Origin: Nostoc desertorum CM1-VF14
GTDB taxonomy: Bacteria; Cyanobacteriota; Cyanobacteriia; Cyanobacteriales; Nostocaceae
NCBI GenBank assembly: GCA_019359245.1
Contig: JAHHHR010000016.1
Location: 62,001-126,000 of the forward strand
Direction: 5' to 3'
Length of the DNA stretch: 64,000 bases
Below the pieces are notes generated by a model. That model searched no databases. It had not been told where the DNA came from and saw nothing but the letters and a program-made list of their open reading frames with translations. Each line of letters starts with the position of its first letter. The first letter of the stretch is position 1. Below, piece after piece: positions 17,483 through 28,511 of the stretch. The translations under genes and the position numbers were made by a program.

Positions 17483-18358
17483 ATGACTTTATTGATCGCA
17501 CATTTAGGGCCTCCTGGCACTTATGCAGAACAAGCTGCTAATTTTTATGCCAACTGGCTAACCAAAAGTACGGGAGTTGAAGCTACGTTATCTCCCTATC
17601 CCACCATTTCCCAGTCACTGCACGCCGTTGCTGATGGTCAAGCCCACTTAGCTGTTGTGCCAGTGGAAAATTCTATTGAAGGGAGTGTTACCACAACACT
17701 GGATACACTGTGGCAGTTAGATAGTTTGCGAATTCAGTTGGCTTTGGTATTACCCATTGCCCATATGTTAATTTCTTGTGCGTCGAGCTTAGATCAGATT
17801 AAAACTGTTTACTCTCACCCGCAAGCTTTGGCACAATGCCAGGGATGGTTAGAGCAGTTTCTTCCGACTGTACAGATTATTCCCAGCAATTCTACAACTG
17901 AAGCACTACAGCGACTGGAAGAAGAAACAACAATAGCAGCGATCGCTTCTAGTAGAGCCGCTCAACTATACAACCTGCCAATACTTGCTAGCGGCATCAA
18001 CGACTATCCAGAAAACTGTACTCGTTTTTGGGTTGTAAGTCAGGGTGAAGCAAACCCTGGATATCAGGAATCAACAACAAATGCTAGCCACACATCGCTG
18101 GCTTTTAGTATGCCTACGAACACACCCGGAGCATTGGTCAAACCTTTACAAATATTTGCTCAACTAGGAATTAATCTCAGCCGGATTGAATCTCGGCCGA
18201 CGAAGCGATCGCTAGGCGAATACTTATTTTTTATGGATTTAGAAGCGGATGCCAAGGAACCACAAATGCAATCTGCTTTAGCAGAATTAACTATCCACAC
18301 AGAGATTTTAAAAATTCTTGGCGCTTACAATGTTTTGCCGATCAGCGCTCTTACTTAA
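17483..18358 (+). CDS. pheA: Prephenate dehydratase
   Basis: About 291 residues; converts prephenate to phenylpyruvate in phenylalanine synthesis. The catalytic domain starts with LIAHLGPPGTYAEQAA and includes VVPVENSIEGSV (the conserved ENS) and the NCTRFWVV segment. The C-terminal ACT domain begins at NTPGALVKPLQIFAQLGINL and carries the Phe-binding signature ESRP. There is no chorismate mutase domain. The frame opens at a TTG (17462), but the ATG at 17483, preceded by AAAAGG, aligns with the family start. Confidence 0.95.
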   Translation: MTLLIAHLGPPGTYAEQAANFYANWLTKSTGVEATLSPYPTISQSLHAVADGQAHLAVVPVENSIEGSVTTTLDTLWQLDSLRIQLALVLPIAHMLISCASSLDQIKTVYSHPQALAQCQGWLEQFLPTVQIIPSNSTTEALQRLEEETTIAAIASSRAAQLYNLPILASGINDYPENCTRFWVVSQGEANPGYQESTTNASHTSLAFSMPTNTPGALVKPLQIFAQLGINLSRIESRPTKRSLGEYLFFMDLEADAKEPQMQSALAELTIHTEILKILGAYNVLPISALT

Positions 18359-18386
18359 AAGTTAGGAGTTAGGAGTTAAGAATTAC
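18359..18386. repeat. STRR (GTTAGGA)n after pheA
   Basis: Three GTTAGGA-type heptamers directly after the pheA stop codon. Confidence 0.65.
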
Positions 18387-18833
18387 GATTGATTTAACAA
18401 GCTTAGGCAATTTCCGTTAATAAATCTACGTCGCCGTTGGTTTCGACTTTGCTCAACCAACTAAGGGATTGAGAGTTGAGCGTACCCCTCCGGGGAAGCA
18501 AGCTACGCATAGCGTCTCTCAGAGAAGTTGAAACTCGTCAACCTGAGTATATTCTTTGTGAGAAACCACCTTAGTTATCAGTTAGAGAATATAAATTATT
18601 TTTGGCTCTTCATTACTTGTTATGCTAAATAGGGTTTGTAATCAGCTTAAAACCCTTACTGGGCAACAATAACGGTCGTTAATCTTAGCGTTTAAGGCTT
18701 AATTCGGAAATTGAAGCTATAACTTCCTGTAAGGCTTGATTTTCAAGGTAAGTGACAGACCTTAATTAAAAGTCCAGCATAATACGTATTGAAGAACCTT
18801 GTTTTTTGTTATTTCTTCCTAACTCCTTACTCA
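18387..18833. other. Intergenic region with Nostoc palindromic repeat
   Basis: No gene is visible between the convergent pheA and Lon-like genes. At about 18478-18540 lies a known type of Nostoc repeat (CCCCTCCGGGGAAGCAAGC followed by TACGCATAGCGTCTCTCAG), containing a short CCCC-TCC-GGGG hairpin. Confidence 0.5.
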
Positions 18834-19481
18834 TCACTTTTCATTAAATGTGTCTTTAAGAACAGCGCGAGCTGCCAAGTGATTACGAGTAGAGGTTAAA
18901 ATTTCCGCTTCCCGCTCTAAACGAGTTGCAGTATCTTGCATTTCTAACAACAACTGCTGCTCTGCGGCAACACCGTAAAGATTACTGGCTACCCAATAAG
19001 ATAACTCTGTTGGTAGGTCAGGCAAATCTTCTGGTAGTTCGATATTTTGCTCGGTTAATTTACTTGACAGACGAACAACATCTCGCAGTAGTTGTTCTAC
19101 CTCAGAAGACAAAGGTCGCAAATCTTTTGTAGGTGGTTGATCTTCAATCCACTCAACTAAGCCAACGCGGTATGGCTTTTCACGAACATACTCTAACACA
19201 CGGAATCTTTGCTGCCCTAACGTCAACATCTTGATCCGATCATCTGGCAATCGTTGATGATGAACGATTTCGGCACAGCAACCAGTGTTTGCAATTGTAC
19301 CTTTGGCTGGATCGAACATCAAAACACCGAACCTGCGATCGCTCTCCAAAATCGTGTTCATCATGATTCGGTAGCGAAATTCAAAGATGTGCAGAGGCAA
19401 TGGTCTAGTAGGAAACAGAACTAATTCGGGTAACGGGAACAGAGGTAGTTCACGAACTGCAATTTTAGAAGATGATGTCAT
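18834..19481 (-). CDS. Lon N-terminal (substrate-binding) domain protein
   Basis: A 215-residue stand-alone LON substrate-binding domain lacking the ATPase and protease parts of Lon. The typical beginning is clear: ELPLFPLPELVLFPTRPLPLHIFEFRYR. A helical C-terminal part follows (LLLEMQDTATRLEREAEIL). AAGGTAAC precedes the ATG. Cyanobacteria often encode this protein next to the str operon. Its role is not established; a chaperone or adaptor is inferred. Confidence 0.9.
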   Translation of the reverse strand: MTSSSKIAVRELPLFPLPELVLFPTRPLPLHIFEFRYRIMMNTILESDRRFGVLMFDPAKGTIANTGCCAEIVHHQRLPDDRIKMLTLGQQRFRVLEYVREKPYRVGLVEWIEDQPPTKDLRPLSSEVEQLLRDVVRLSSKLTEQNIELPEDLPDLPTELSYWVASNLYGVAAEQQLLLEMQDTATRLEREAEILTSTRNHLAARAVLKDTFNEK

Positions 19482-19570
19482 TGTTACCTTGGTATAAACT
19501 TAATCTTTAAAATTTCTTTTTCTCTGCTTTGCCCGTACTTTGTCTACATTCTATCATTTGTTTCTTAGCT

Positions 19571-19604
19571 AAATAAAAGCCCTGAGATATATTTCTTCAG
19601 GGCT
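19571..19604 (-). terminator. Rho-independent-type terminator after rpsJ
   Basis: Read on the minus strand, AGCCCTGA and TCAGGGCT form a perfect 8-bp stem followed by TTTTATTT. It lies about 80 bp past the rpsJ stop and marks the probable end of the str operon. Confidence 0.75.
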
Positions 19605-19622
19605 ACGTAAAAATTATACTAA

Positions 19623-19685
19623 TGTCATTTGTCATTTGTCTTTTGTCTTTTGTCTGAGTACTAATGACTAATGACTAATAACTAA
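19623..19685. repeat. STRRs (TTTGTCA)n and (CTAATGA)n
   Basis: Two blocks of different heptamers abut each other, and the block ends at the rpsJ stop codon. Confidence 0.7.
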
Positions 19686-20003
19686 TTAAAGTTTAACTTC
19701 GATATCCACACCCGATGGTAGATCCAATTTCATCAGGGCATCAATAGTCTTAGAAGAAGGCTGATAAATGTCAATAATCCGGCGATGAGTACGAGTTTCA
19801 AAATGTTCCCGTGAATCTTTATCTACGTGGGGCGATCGCAGTACACAATAGATCCGGCGTTTTGTTGGTAAAGGAATTGGGCCTACGGCTGTGGCATTAG
19901 TGCGGTTAGCTGTGTCTACAATCTTCTCGCAAGATGTGTCCAATAAGCGACGGTCAAAAGCCTGTAAGCGAATTCTAATTTTTTGCTGCTGTAGAGTTGC
20001 CAT
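19686..20003 (-). CDS. rpsJ: 30S ribosomal protein S10
   Basis: A 105-residue S10 protein ([15 protein letters not shown] at the start, [13 protein letters not shown] near the C terminus). It belongs to the small ribosomal subunit head and has a second role in transcription antitermination with NusB. In cyanobacteria rpsJ is the last gene of the str operon, as here. It is separated from tuf by 179 bp containing two hairpins, so it may be partly independent. Confidence 0.98.
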   Translation of the reverse strand: MATLQQQKIRIRLQAFDRRLLDTSCEKIVDTANRTNATAVGPIPLPTKRRIYCVLRSPHVDKDSREHFETRTHRRIIDIYQPSSKTIDALMKLDLPSGVDIEVKL

Positions 20004-20040
20004 CTTTAATTGTCCAGGTTCTGCGTAATTAAGGGAGTAT

Positions 20041-20112
20041 TTACAGGTTAAAGGTTACAGGGTAAAGGTTACAGAAAACTATTACTTGTCCCCTGTAACC
20101 TATTACCTTATT
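20041..20112. repeat. STRR inverted repeat between tuf and rpsJ
   Basis: GGTTACAGGG (20053-20062) pairs with CCCTGTAACC (20091-20100). Around it are repeats of AGGTTACAG and AAGGTTA. It may form a hairpin in the leader of rpsJ. Confidence 0.6.
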
Positions 20113-20128
20113 TATAGAGGGAAGAGAA

Positions 20129-20162
20129 AGGAGCAGAGAGGCATTATACCATCTCTGCTCCT
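20129..20162 (-). terminator. Terminator-like hairpin after tuf
   Basis: An 11-bp perfect stem (AGGAGCAGAGA with TCTCTGCTCCT) with a 12-base loop lies about 20 bp past the tuf stop. On the minus strand it is followed by TTTCTCTT. It probably reduces read-through into rpsJ. Confidence 0.7.
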
Positions 20163-20182
20163 CTGTTATGAGTGAAAAGGTG

Positions 20183-21412
<1,230 letters not shown>

Positions 21413-21435
21413 GAATGCTCATTTCCTTATTTTAA

Positions 21436-23514
21436 CTAAGCGTTCCCTTTGCTTTTTGCAATGATAGTTTCAGCTACGCTGCGAGGCACCTCTTCGTAGT
21501 GGCTGAACTCCATCGTGAAGATACCCCGACCTTGCGTTTTTGATCGGATATCAGTGGCGTAGCCAAACATGGTCGCCAGCGGAACTTTGGATGCGACCTT
21601 AGCGAGTCCCTGTTCGGTGCTTTGGCTTTCAATCTGCCCTCGGCGGGCGATGAGGTCGCCAATGACGTTCCCGATATAGTCTTCAGGAACTTCAACCTCA
21701 ACTTTCATCATAGGTTCTAAGATGACAGGTGAAGCTTTCAGTACAGCTTCTTTCATCGCCATTGAGCCAGCGATTTTGAAAGCCATTTCCGAAGAGTCTA
21801 CATCGTGATATGACCCATCAATTAGCGTGGCTTTAACGTCAATCAACGGATATCCAGCTAGAACACCGGATTCACAGCTTTCTTTCATCCCTTGTTCTGC
21901 GGGGCCAACGTACTCTTTAGGTACTGAACCACCGGCAATTTTGGAGACGAATTCAAAGCCAGTACCGGGATCTCCAGGCTCCAAATTGATCACAACGTGA
22001 CCGTATTGACCTTTACCACCACTTTGGCGGATGAATTTGCCCTCAACCTTGTTCACGGCTTTCCGAATTGTTTCTCGGTAAGCTACTTGGGGCGCACCTA
22101 CATTCGCTTCCACCTTGAATTCTCGTAACATTCGGTCTACTAGAATTTCTAGGTGTAACTCTCCCATCCCCGCGATCACGGTTTGGTTTGTTTCCGGATC
22201 GACGCGGACACGGAAGGTGGGGTCTTCTTCTGAGAGAGATTGCAGAGCCTTGGACAGCTTGTCCATGTCGTTCTTGGTTTTGGGTTCGACCGCTACCGAG
22301 ATCACAGGCTCAGGAATGAATAGGGATTCCAAAATTACTGGCGATCCATCATCACAGAGCGTATCACCTGTCAAGGTGTCTTTTAATCCAAGCGCTGCAC
22401 CTAAATCACCCGCCCGCAGTTCGTCAACATCTTGCCGATCGTCTGCTTTCATGAGAACTAAGCGGGAAATCCGTTCTTTTTTATTCTTACTAGCGTTGAG
22501 AACGTAGCTGCCCTTTTTCAGGACACCAGAATAAACGCGAACAAATGTCAGGCGACCATAAGGATCAGCCATAATCTTGAATGCCAGAGCTGCTAGGGGT
22601 TCGTTGTCATCAGCCCGCCGCTCAACAGTATCACCATTCGGCAGTAAGCCTTGAATTGGCGGTACTTCACTTGGCGCTGGCAGATAATCTACAACGGCAT
22701 CCAGCATCAACTGCACGCCTTTGTTTTTGAATGCTGAACCGCAAAGTACTGGTACAATCGTTCCCGCAATTGTGCCTTTACGCAGGGCAGTCCGAACTTC
22801 CTGTTCTGTAAGTTCTTCGCCCTCGAAGTACTTAGTCATCAGAGCATCATCGGTTTCTGCTGCGGCTTCTATTAGCTTGGTGCGGAATTCGTCTACCTGC
22901 GCTTGCAATTCTTCCGGAATATCCGTTTCCTGGATATCAGTACCTTGGTCATTGGCGTAAATATACGCACGTTGCCGTACTAGGTCAACGATACCTCGGA
23001 AGTCGTTTTCACTACCAATTGGTAGTTGAATAGCGATCGCATTCGCCCGCAGGCGATCGCGTATTTGGTCGTGAACTTTATAAAAGTTCGCTCCAGTGCG
23101 ATCCATCTTGTTGATAAAGGCTATCCGAGGAACTTTGTAGCGTTCTGCTTGCCGCCACACTGTCTCAGACTGCGGTTGCACGCCGCCCACAGAACAAAAT
23201 ACTGCGATTACACCATCCAACACGCGCATGGAACGCTCAACTTCAATTGTGAAGTCTACGTGACCCGGAGTATCGATAATGTTTATTTGATGATCTTTCC
23301 AACTGGTACTGATAGCAGCAGCAGTAATCGTAATTCCCCGCTCCCGCTCCTGCTCCATCCAGTCTGTGACGGCAGTTCCTTCATGAACTTCGCCAATTTT
23401 ATGAATTATCCCAGAGTAAAATAATATTCTCTCTGTTGTTGTTGTTTTGCCCGCATCTATATGCGCCGCAATACCAATGTTGCGTACTTTCTCTAGCGGG
23501 ATCGTGCGTGCCAC
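21436..23514 (-). CDS. fusA: Translation elongation factor G
   Basis: A 692-residue EF-G translocase. The GTPase motifs are [15 protein letters not shown] (G1), DTPGHVDF (G3) and [10 protein letters not shown] (G4). The remaining domains II-V are present up to [18 protein letters not shown]. The start is an unusual GTG (GTGGCACGC) preceded by a near-ideal AGGAGGT four bases away, which decides the start. It is downstream of rpsG and directly upstream of tuf. Confidence 0.99.
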   Translation of the reverse strand: MARTIPLEKVRNIGIAAHIDAGKTTTTERILFYSGIIHKIGEVHEGTAVTDWMEQERERGITITAAAISTSWKDHQINIIDTPGHVDFTIEVERSMRVLDGVIAVFCSVGGVQPQSETVWRQAERYKVPRIAFINKMDRTGANFYKVHDQIRDRLRANAIAIQLPIGSENDFRGIVDLVRQRAYIYANDQGTDIQETDIPEELQAQVDEFRTKLIEAAAETDDALMTKYFEGEELTEQEVRTALRKGTIAGTIVPVLCGSAFKNKGVQLMLDAVVDYLPAPSEVPPIQGLLPNGDTVERRADDNEPLAALAFKIMADPYGRLTFVRVYSGVLKKGSYVLNASKNKKERISRLVLMKADDRQDVDELRAGDLGAALGLKDTLTGDTLCDDGSPVILESLFIPEPVISVAVEPKTKNDMDKLSKALQSLSEEDPTFRVRVDPETNQTVIAGMGELHLEILVDRMLREFKVEANVGAPQVAYRETIRKAVNKVEGKFIRQSGGKGQYGHVVINLEPGDPGTGFEFVSKIAGGSVPKEYVGPAEQGMKESCESGVLAGYPLIDVKATLIDGSYHDVDSSEMAFKIAGSMAMKEAVLKASPVILEPMMKVEVEVPEDYIGNVIGDLIARRGQIESQSTEQGLAKVASKVPLATMFGYATDIRSKTQGRGIFTMEFSHYEEVPRSVAETIIAKSKGNA

Positions 23515-23610
23515 AGCTACCTCCTATAGTTTTTGCCTCATGATATCTTGTATATTACTCTTTGTTAAGATTCTATACTTTTAGGGAAAACCGTCTTTTT
23601 TGTAAATCAA

Positions 23611-23641
23611 CGATATACCGCTTCAGCAACGCGATATATCG
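23611..23641 (-). promoter_or_regulatory. Hairpin between rpsG and fusA
   Basis: On the minus strand CGATATATCGC pairs with GCGGTATATCG (one G-T) across a 9-base loop, within the 136-bp rpsG-fusA gap. It may be an attenuator or processing site. Confidence 0.45.
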
Positions 23642-23650
23642 CTTTTTTAC

Positions 23651-24121
23651 TTAATAACGATAGTGTGCAAATGCTTTGTTAGCTTCCGCCATCCGGTGCG
23701 TTTCTTCGCGTTTCCGAATTGCATTGCCAGTTTCATTGGCAGCATCCATTAACTCATTTGCCAGTTTGCTTGCCATTGTCCGGCCTGGTCTAGACCGAGA
23801 ATATTGCACCAACCAACGCAGTGCTAGGGTAGTACCGCGTTCTGTACGCACTTCCATTGGTACTTGGTAGGTTGCTCCGCCTACTCGCCGAGCTTTTACT
23901 TCTACTAAAGGCGTGGCATTTCGCACTGCTCTTTCAAAGGTTTCTAAAGCGCCGCTACCAGTGCGTTCCTCAATAGTTTTCAACGCTTCATAAACAATCC
24001 GTGCGGCAAGTGATTTCTTGCCATGACGCATGATCCGCCTGATAATCATGCTCACAAGGCGACTGTTATATACGGAGTCAGACGGAACTGGGCGCCTTTG
24101 AATAACACCACGACGAGACAT
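23651..24121 (-). CDS. rpsG: 30S ribosomal protein S7
   Basis: A 156-residue S7, primary 16S rRNA-binding protein of the small-subunit head and classic translational regulator of the str operon. Signature parts include [20 protein letters not shown] and [12 protein letters not shown], then [20 protein letters not shown] at the C terminus. It lies between rpsL and fusA. Confidence 0.99.
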   Translation of the reverse strand: MSRRGVIQRRPVPSDSVYNSRLVSMIIRRIMRHGKKSLAARIVYEALKTIEERTGSGALETFERAVRNATPLVEVKARRVGGATYQVPMEVRTERGTTLALRWLVQYSRSRPGRTMASKLANELMDAANETGNAIRKREETHRMAEANKAFAHYRY

Positions 24122-24315
24122 ACTTCACCTTTAATTCGGAATTGGCAACGAAATTATATGCTATCAGACACAGGAAAGTAAAAGCTGTGGAACCCAACCC
24201 TCAGACTTTATCAATTTTGTTTTTGACTGTTGCAGCAAGACTGACCTGTTTGACTGCCAGTTTTGGATTAGAGTTTTTGGTAGATGTTCCGACCACAAGG
24301 ATTGGAAAAAATCAA

Positions 24316-24380
24316 AAGTCTGTAAGCCTCATCCCCTTGTGGGTTCGACCAATCCAAAATTGCAAATCTAAAATCTAAAA
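24316..24380. repeat. Compound repeat (TTCGACC core, TCTAAAA heptamers)
   Basis: CTGTAAGC, then GGTTCGACCAATCC, then ATCTAAAATCTAAAAT. The same modules recur at 38862-38962 and 41498-41588, so this is a dispersed small element. Confidence 0.55.
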
Positions 24381-24541
24381 TTTATTGACTTGCTACTTGC
24401 AACTAAATACTCAAGGCGATAATATTCTAAACTTCAATGTTCAGATTAGAATTCTGCTGTGGGTTACAGCCTTCTTTTCAGAACTTCTACACTTGCTCGC
24501 TTAGTGTAGGTGTAGCTTGCTTGATTTTTTTAAACAGACTT

Positions 24542-24562
24542 GAGCAGTTTTCATCACTGCTC
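24542..24562 (-). terminator. Stem-loop in rpsL-rpsG spacer
   Basis: GAGCAGT and ACTGCTC form a 7-bp stem with a 7-base loop; on the minus strand a run of seven T lies about ten bases further on. A weak terminator or pause site is possible. Confidence 0.4.
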
Positions 24563-24610
24563 TTAGAACACAGAGCCTGATAGTTTTTTGTCCTTGGGCA
24601 CTTCTCAGGT

Positions 24611-24645
24611 AGACGATTAATCGTGTTGGGTGCGATTAATCGTCT
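24611..24645 (-). promoter_or_regulatory. Perfect 13-bp stem-loop just after rpsL
   Basis: AGACGATTAATCG and CGATTAATCGTCT are perfectly complementary around a 9-base loop, beginning about five bases after the rpsL stop. There is no adjoining T-run. It is likely to mark an RNA 3' end, processing site or attenuator in the str operon. Confidence 0.6.
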
Positions 24646-24649
24646 AATC

Positions 24650-25033
24650 CTATTTTTTCGCTTCTTTAGGACGCTTGGTTCCATATTTGGAACGTCCTTG
24701 TTTGCGGTCTTTGACTCCGGCTGTATCTAGGGTGCCACGGATAATGTGGTATCTCACGCCTGGTAGATCCTTTACCCGACCGCCACGAATCATTACAACT
24801 GAGTGTTCTTGTAAGTTGTGACCAATACCTGGAATATAAGCTGTGACTTCAAATCCAGAGGTAAGTCTGACTCTTGCTACTTTACGTAGAGCTGAGTTAG
24901 GCTTTTTTGGTGTGGTCGTGTATACTCTGGTACAAACTCCCCGACGTTGGGGGCATTGCTTCAGAGCCGGGGACTTGGTTTTCTGACGCGCTTGTTCGCG
25001 CTCGTTACGTATTAGCTGCTGTATTGTTGGCAT
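24650..25033 (-). CDS. rpsL: 30S ribosomal protein S12
   Basis: A 127-residue S12 of the decoding centre. Conserved blocks include [44 protein letters not shown] and [16 protein letters not shown]. The [10 protein letters not shown] segment contains the lysines at which streptomycin resistance mutations occur in other bacteria. It is the first gene of the str operon; its promoter must lie in 25034-25186. Confidence 0.99.
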   Translation of the reverse strand: MPTIQQLIRNEREQARQKTKSPALKQCPQRRGVCTRVYTTTPKKPNSALRKVARVRLTSGFEVTAYIPGIGHNLQEHSVVMIRGGRVKDLPGVRYHIIRGTLDTAGVKDRKQGRSKYGTKRPKEAKK

Positions 25034-25186
25034 GAGTTACAGCGCGTAAAGCTGCTTATATGTCTAAGTTTTAACAAATCCTAATTATATCTTTTTTTAT
25101 GGTTTTATGTCAATTGTTATTTTTCCCTAATCATTGGTCATTTTTCCTTTATTATTTGTTGGCGAACGATCGCTAATTAAGGACTA

Positions 25187-25513
25187 TTAACTAGTTGTGG
25201 AGAATGAATTACCACAGCCACAGGTTGCGATCGCTTGTGGGTTGTCGAACCGAAAACCACCACCCATTAAGTCTTCTGAATAATCCACCCTCAAACCGTT
25301 GAGGTAATTTAAGCTGCCAACATCTATAACTACTTTAATTTCATCCAAGTCGAAAACTTGGTCGCTAACTTTTATTGCTTCATCGAAGGACATATCATAA
25401 AATAACCCGGAACAACCACCTGGTTTGACTGCCAATCGAAACAAGACATTTGGCTGCTGCTTGGACTTTATTCGCCCAATTTCACTTGCGGCTGCTTGAC
25501 TCAGATGAATCAT
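25187..25513 (-). CDS. IscA/HesB-type iron-sulfur assembly protein
   Basis: A protein of about 108 residues of the A-type carrier family. The three conserved cysteines are visible: one in GGCSGLFYDM and two in the C-terminal CGCGNSF. These bind iron or a nascent [2Fe-2S] or [4Fe-4S] cluster. The frame begins at a TTG (25531); the ATG at 25513 starting MIHLSQAAASEIGR fits the family. The gene is upstream of rpsL on the same strand but 150 bp away, so it is probably a separate unit. Confidence 0.92.
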   Translation of the reverse strand: MIHLSQAAASEIGRIKSKQQPNVLFRLAVKPGGCSGLFYDMSFDEAIKVSDQVFDLDEIKVVIDVGSLNYLNGLRVDYSEDLMGGGFRFDNPQAIATCGCGNSFSTTS

Positions 25514-25741
25514 GGAACTCGTTTTTTGCAATTAAATACCCCATCTTCATTTTACAGACAGATGGGTTAACTCTCGCTTCTCAAATATTCCAGATTATCC
25601 AAGCCATGAGCGCGATCGCTATTACTACATTTATAGCACAATGTGCTTCAGTCCCTACCTTAACTAGGTGGGGACTTCTGGGGTACGGTGTTTACCAAAG
25701 ACGGTTTGCACAAAAATGTATTAAGTTTTTAAATTAGAGCT

Positions 25742-26161
25742 TTAATCCTTAGTACGGGCATAGTCATCTTGGTAGCGGATAATGTCATCCTCTCCCAAGT
25801 ATTCGCCATTTTGCACTTCAATTAACACCAAGGGGATCACACCAGGGTTCTCTAAACGATGAGATGTACATTGGGGTACATAGGTTGATTCGTTATTGCT
25901 CAGTAGTACTTCTTTCTCGCCACAAGTTACCCTAGCTGTACCAGATACCACAATCCAATGTTCACTGCGGTGGTGGTGCATTTGTAGACTGAGGCGATGT
26001 CCGGGCTTAACTTCGATACGCTTGATTTTGTATCCGCGCCCTTCTTCTAAAACTGTAAAAGCACCCCAAGGACGTAATTCAGTTGCAGCGACGCCTCTAG
26101 AAGTGATGCTTGGGGGTATGTGTAGAGTTTCAGTCTGTGTAGTTTCTTGATATCGAGCCAT
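25742..26161 (-). CDS. Cupin, mannose-6-phosphate isomerase type II-like
   Basis: A 139-residue single cupin domain related to the C-terminal isomerase part of ManC/AlgA proteins. Motif RPWGAFTVLEEGRGYKIKRI is followed by the metal-binding cupin motif (MHHHRSEHWIVVSGTA) and CTSHRLENPG. GAGGTAATA just before the ATG at 26161 decides the start over 26182. It probably supplies mannose-6-phosphate for polysaccharide or GDP-mannose synthesis (family inference). Confidence 0.88.
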   Translation of the reverse strand: MARYQETTQTETLHIPPSITSRGVAATELRPWGAFTVLEEGRGYKIKRIEVKPGHRLSLQMHHHRSEHWIVVSGTARVTCGEKEVLLSNNESTYVPQCTSHRLENPGVIPLVLIEVQNGEYLGEDDIIRYQDDYARTKD

Positions 26162-26477
26162 TATTACCTCATTTGGAGACATAACAAACCGTTAATACTC
26201 TTAACTATTGATGAAAAATCTGGCGCTATCTTGCAAGTTAAAAATCAGCAATTTTGTCGCGCCTTGATAAACATAGCAAAATCAAATGCGACGGTGTAAA
26301 TCATTACTACTAAAACTCTTCGATCTACACTAAGTCTTTATCAAGCAAAATGACAGCTTATTCTAAACTTTAAAAAAGATGGGGCATTGGGAATTGCTGA
26401 TTAAGATACTTTTCCATTTCCCTATACTTTGGCTGCGCTCAGTACAAGTTCCCCATTCCTTATTTCTTACTACCTGA
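26162..26477. other. Intergenic, repeat-bearing
   Basis: 316 bp without a gene. The part near the downstream stop (about 26384-26465) is an STRR-like stretch (GGGGCATTGGG and TTCCCCATTCC) with partial inverted symmetry. Confidence 0.5.
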
Positions 26478-28511
26478 TTATCGTGGTTTCAGGAAAATAC
26501 CAATTCCATTATGAACACGAGCAGCTGTATTAGGCGATCGGTCGAGTAGCTGTCCTCCTAAATAAAGGCTAGTAGAACTACCACCGTCCAGGTTTAGGGC
26601 ATCCACACAGCCCATCTGTTGCATCAATTTGGCATATTCTGCCAAATTAGGCCCATAACCGCCTGCACGATTATGCACAGCAGTAATCATCAATGTGCCT
26701 GTTGCTGTTGTGCAAATACCGCTACGAATAGCCTTTTCGGCAATAAAGGCATTGCTGAATTTTTCGCCTTTGGCATCAAGGACAATTTGACGATTTTGGA
26801 TTAATAGTGGGCCAGCTCCGATAATGTGCGGATAACGGCTAAAATCGGTGGGAGTAGTGGTGCTAGAAATGCGTACTGCGGTTTTGATAGGTAGCTGTGA
26901 TGCCGCAGTAGCAGCGTTGGCGCGTAAGGTTAATAGGTAGCCATCCTGGGGAATAGGAACCGCCGTCTCACCAACTTTACCTCCTGGTAACTGTTGAGTA
27001 ACTTGGTCTTTCTGTATTACTAAAATAATTTCGTTATCCGTCAAAGGCGTATAAGTTGCTCCCCAAGCTGGGGTGTAACGAGCAATCCCACTCTGGACAT
27101 AGCCACTATTGAGAAACAGAATTGGTAGGCGCTGGTCATTTGCCGTAATTAAAGTTTCTTCCAAAGTGAGACGACCGAAGTAAAATTGGCCTGAATCATT
27201 CCAAGCGATCGCACCTCGATTAAGAATAGGGCCTGATAACCACTTACCATCCCGGCGAATTGCACCCAAAGGCAATTTGTTATTGCGGTTAAAATAACCA
27301 CCGTTAATTCCACCTAATGCTAAGTAACGTTGTGCTGTTTGAATTAAGGGAGCAATACCCGCAAGCCCATCAGGACTAGCCCACATGGGTTTCAACGTTA
27401 ATCCAAATTTGCGGGGATTAACTTCTAACCAGACCACCGGAAAGCGTTCTGTGCCTAAGTTGACATAATTCTGTCGCCAGCGCAGCCCTGGGGCCCAAGT
27501 AATATCTCGCTCTTTTAGAGGATCGGGTCGAATATCGATAATCAGGCGATTTGGGTTAGCTACAGTAGTAACTTGAGGTGATAGACCGAAGGGAACGCTC
27601 AGACTAATAATGGTTTGGTTTTTCACCACCTGCACTTGTTGAATCAGTGGTTCAGGGGTTGGTGCTGGTACTGGTTGTGTTGGTGTAACTGGTAATAATT
27701 GCTTGAGCAGGTTTGGCAGCAATGTTGGTGGTGGTGCTGGTGGCTGGGGGGTATAGCGTTCTATCAAAACGGGATCGGCTATTCCATCCAGGGTAATTGT
27801 CCACTCTCGATTTAGTGGTGCAGTGGGTTTGAGAATTGGCGTGTCTGGATCAGAAGATGGAGTTTGAATTTTTTTAATAGTTGACCCTTGTGCAACTTGC
27901 CAGGGAGTTGGACGATCTAAATCGACGAGAATTCGAGCCTGTTGCAAAGGGGCACTTGCCTCTGGAGGTTCCTGGCTTTGAATAATATTTGTAATTTGTG
28001 CTTTTGGGGTAGCAATCACCAAAATGTTGCCATTGGTTCGGATTTCCCATCCAGATGTTTGAGCAAAATTGCTAATATCCAGATAGCGATATGCTCCTAG
28101 TAGCCTGGTGGTTAAAACCAGTGGCTTTGTCACCGATGAAAACCACTGTATTGGTTGCGTTGCTGAGTTACTACTATTTAAGAAATTTACTCCAATTAAT
28201 TGCCTAAATACGCCATCACTGAGATGAGTTGTCATCTGACCACCTTTTCCAGGTCGCTGCAACCAAGTTCCTGGTAAAGTACGACCATTGAGAGAAATTT
28301 GATTACCAGAGGATACTACGCTTGTTAAAGGAGGCGCAGGTGACTGTGAAATCACCCTTGGTATTGATTGGGCGTTTTTTGGAGACTCCTGGGCGTTGGT
28401 AGCACAGGTAGTGCTTAAGCACAGTAATGTTAAAAGTATTGGTGAGACAGTAGCCCGGAAAAATCTGCCAACGCCAATCCCTGATTGGCAAGAATTCGGT
28501 ATTTTTACCAT
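26478..28511 (-). CDS. Secreted phosphodiester glycosidase (NAGPA domain) family protein
   Basis: A 677-residue exported protein. A signal peptide is visible (hydrophobic core VSPILLTLLCLSTTCATNA). A middle region with repeats resembling AMIN-type beta modules (ILVDLDRPTPWQVA, RLIIDIRPDP) and Pro-rich linkers (PPAPPPTLLPN) leads to a C-terminal NAGPA domain (about 400-675). Its signature is near the end: DALNLDGGSSTSLYLGG. Such domains cleave GlcNAc-1-phosphodiester bonds, so a role in exopolysaccharide or envelope glycan processing is likely but not proven. The gene is divergent from the glutamate synthase gene. Confidence 0.88.
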   Translation of the reverse strand: MVKIPNSCQSGIGVGRFFRATVSPILLTLLCLSTTCATNAQESPKNAQSIPRVISQSPAPPLTSVVSSGNQISLNGRTLPGTWLQRPGKGGQMTTHLSDGVFRQLIGVNFLNSSNSATQPIQWFSSVTKPLVLTTRLLGAYRYLDISNFAQTSGWEIRTNGNILVIATPKAQITNIIQSQEPPEASAPLQQARILVDLDRPTPWQVAQGSTIKKIQTPSSDPDTPILKPTAPLNREWTITLDGIADPVLIERYTPQPPAPPPTLLPNLLKQLLPVTPTQPVPAPTPEPLIQQVQVVKNQTIISLSVPFGLSPQVTTVANPNRLIIDIRPDPLKERDITWAPGLRWRQNYVNLGTERFPVVWLEVNPRKFGLTLKPMWASPDGLAGIAPLIQTAQRYLALGGINGGYFNRNNKLPLGAIRRDGKWLSGPILNRGAIAWNDSGQFYFGRLTLEETLITANDQRLPILFLNSGYVQSGIARYTPAWGATYTPLTDNEIILVIQKDQVTQQLPGGKVGETAVPIPQDGYLLTLRANAATAASQLPIKTAVRISSTTTPTDFSRYPHIIGAGPLLIQNRQIVLDAKGEKFSNAFIAEKAIRSGICTTATGTLMITAVHNRAGGYGPNLAEYAKLMQQMGCVDALNLDGGSSTSLYLGGQLLDRSPNTAARVHNGIGIFLKPR

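Larger units (their letters stand above)
24122..24649. other. Unusually long rpsL-rpsG spacer with hairpins and repeat
   Basis: The 528-bp gap holds a compound repeat (24316-24380, with TTCGACCAATCC and TCTAAAATCTAAAAT), an inverted repeat CTACAC/GTGTAG (about 24487-24509), and two stem-loops given separately. A TTG-started 78-codon frame at 24142 on the plus strand overlaps the repeat and is not credible. Confidence 0.6.

Noticed and set aside
24142..24378. 78-codon TTG-started frame in the rpsL-rpsG gap
   Set aside because: It has no good ribosome site, no recognisable domain, opposes the operon and ends in a repeat element. It looks like chance.
25450..25737. 95-codon plus-strand frame opposite the IscA-like gene
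   Set aside because: It overlaps a clear gene on the other strand and has no domain or ribosome site.
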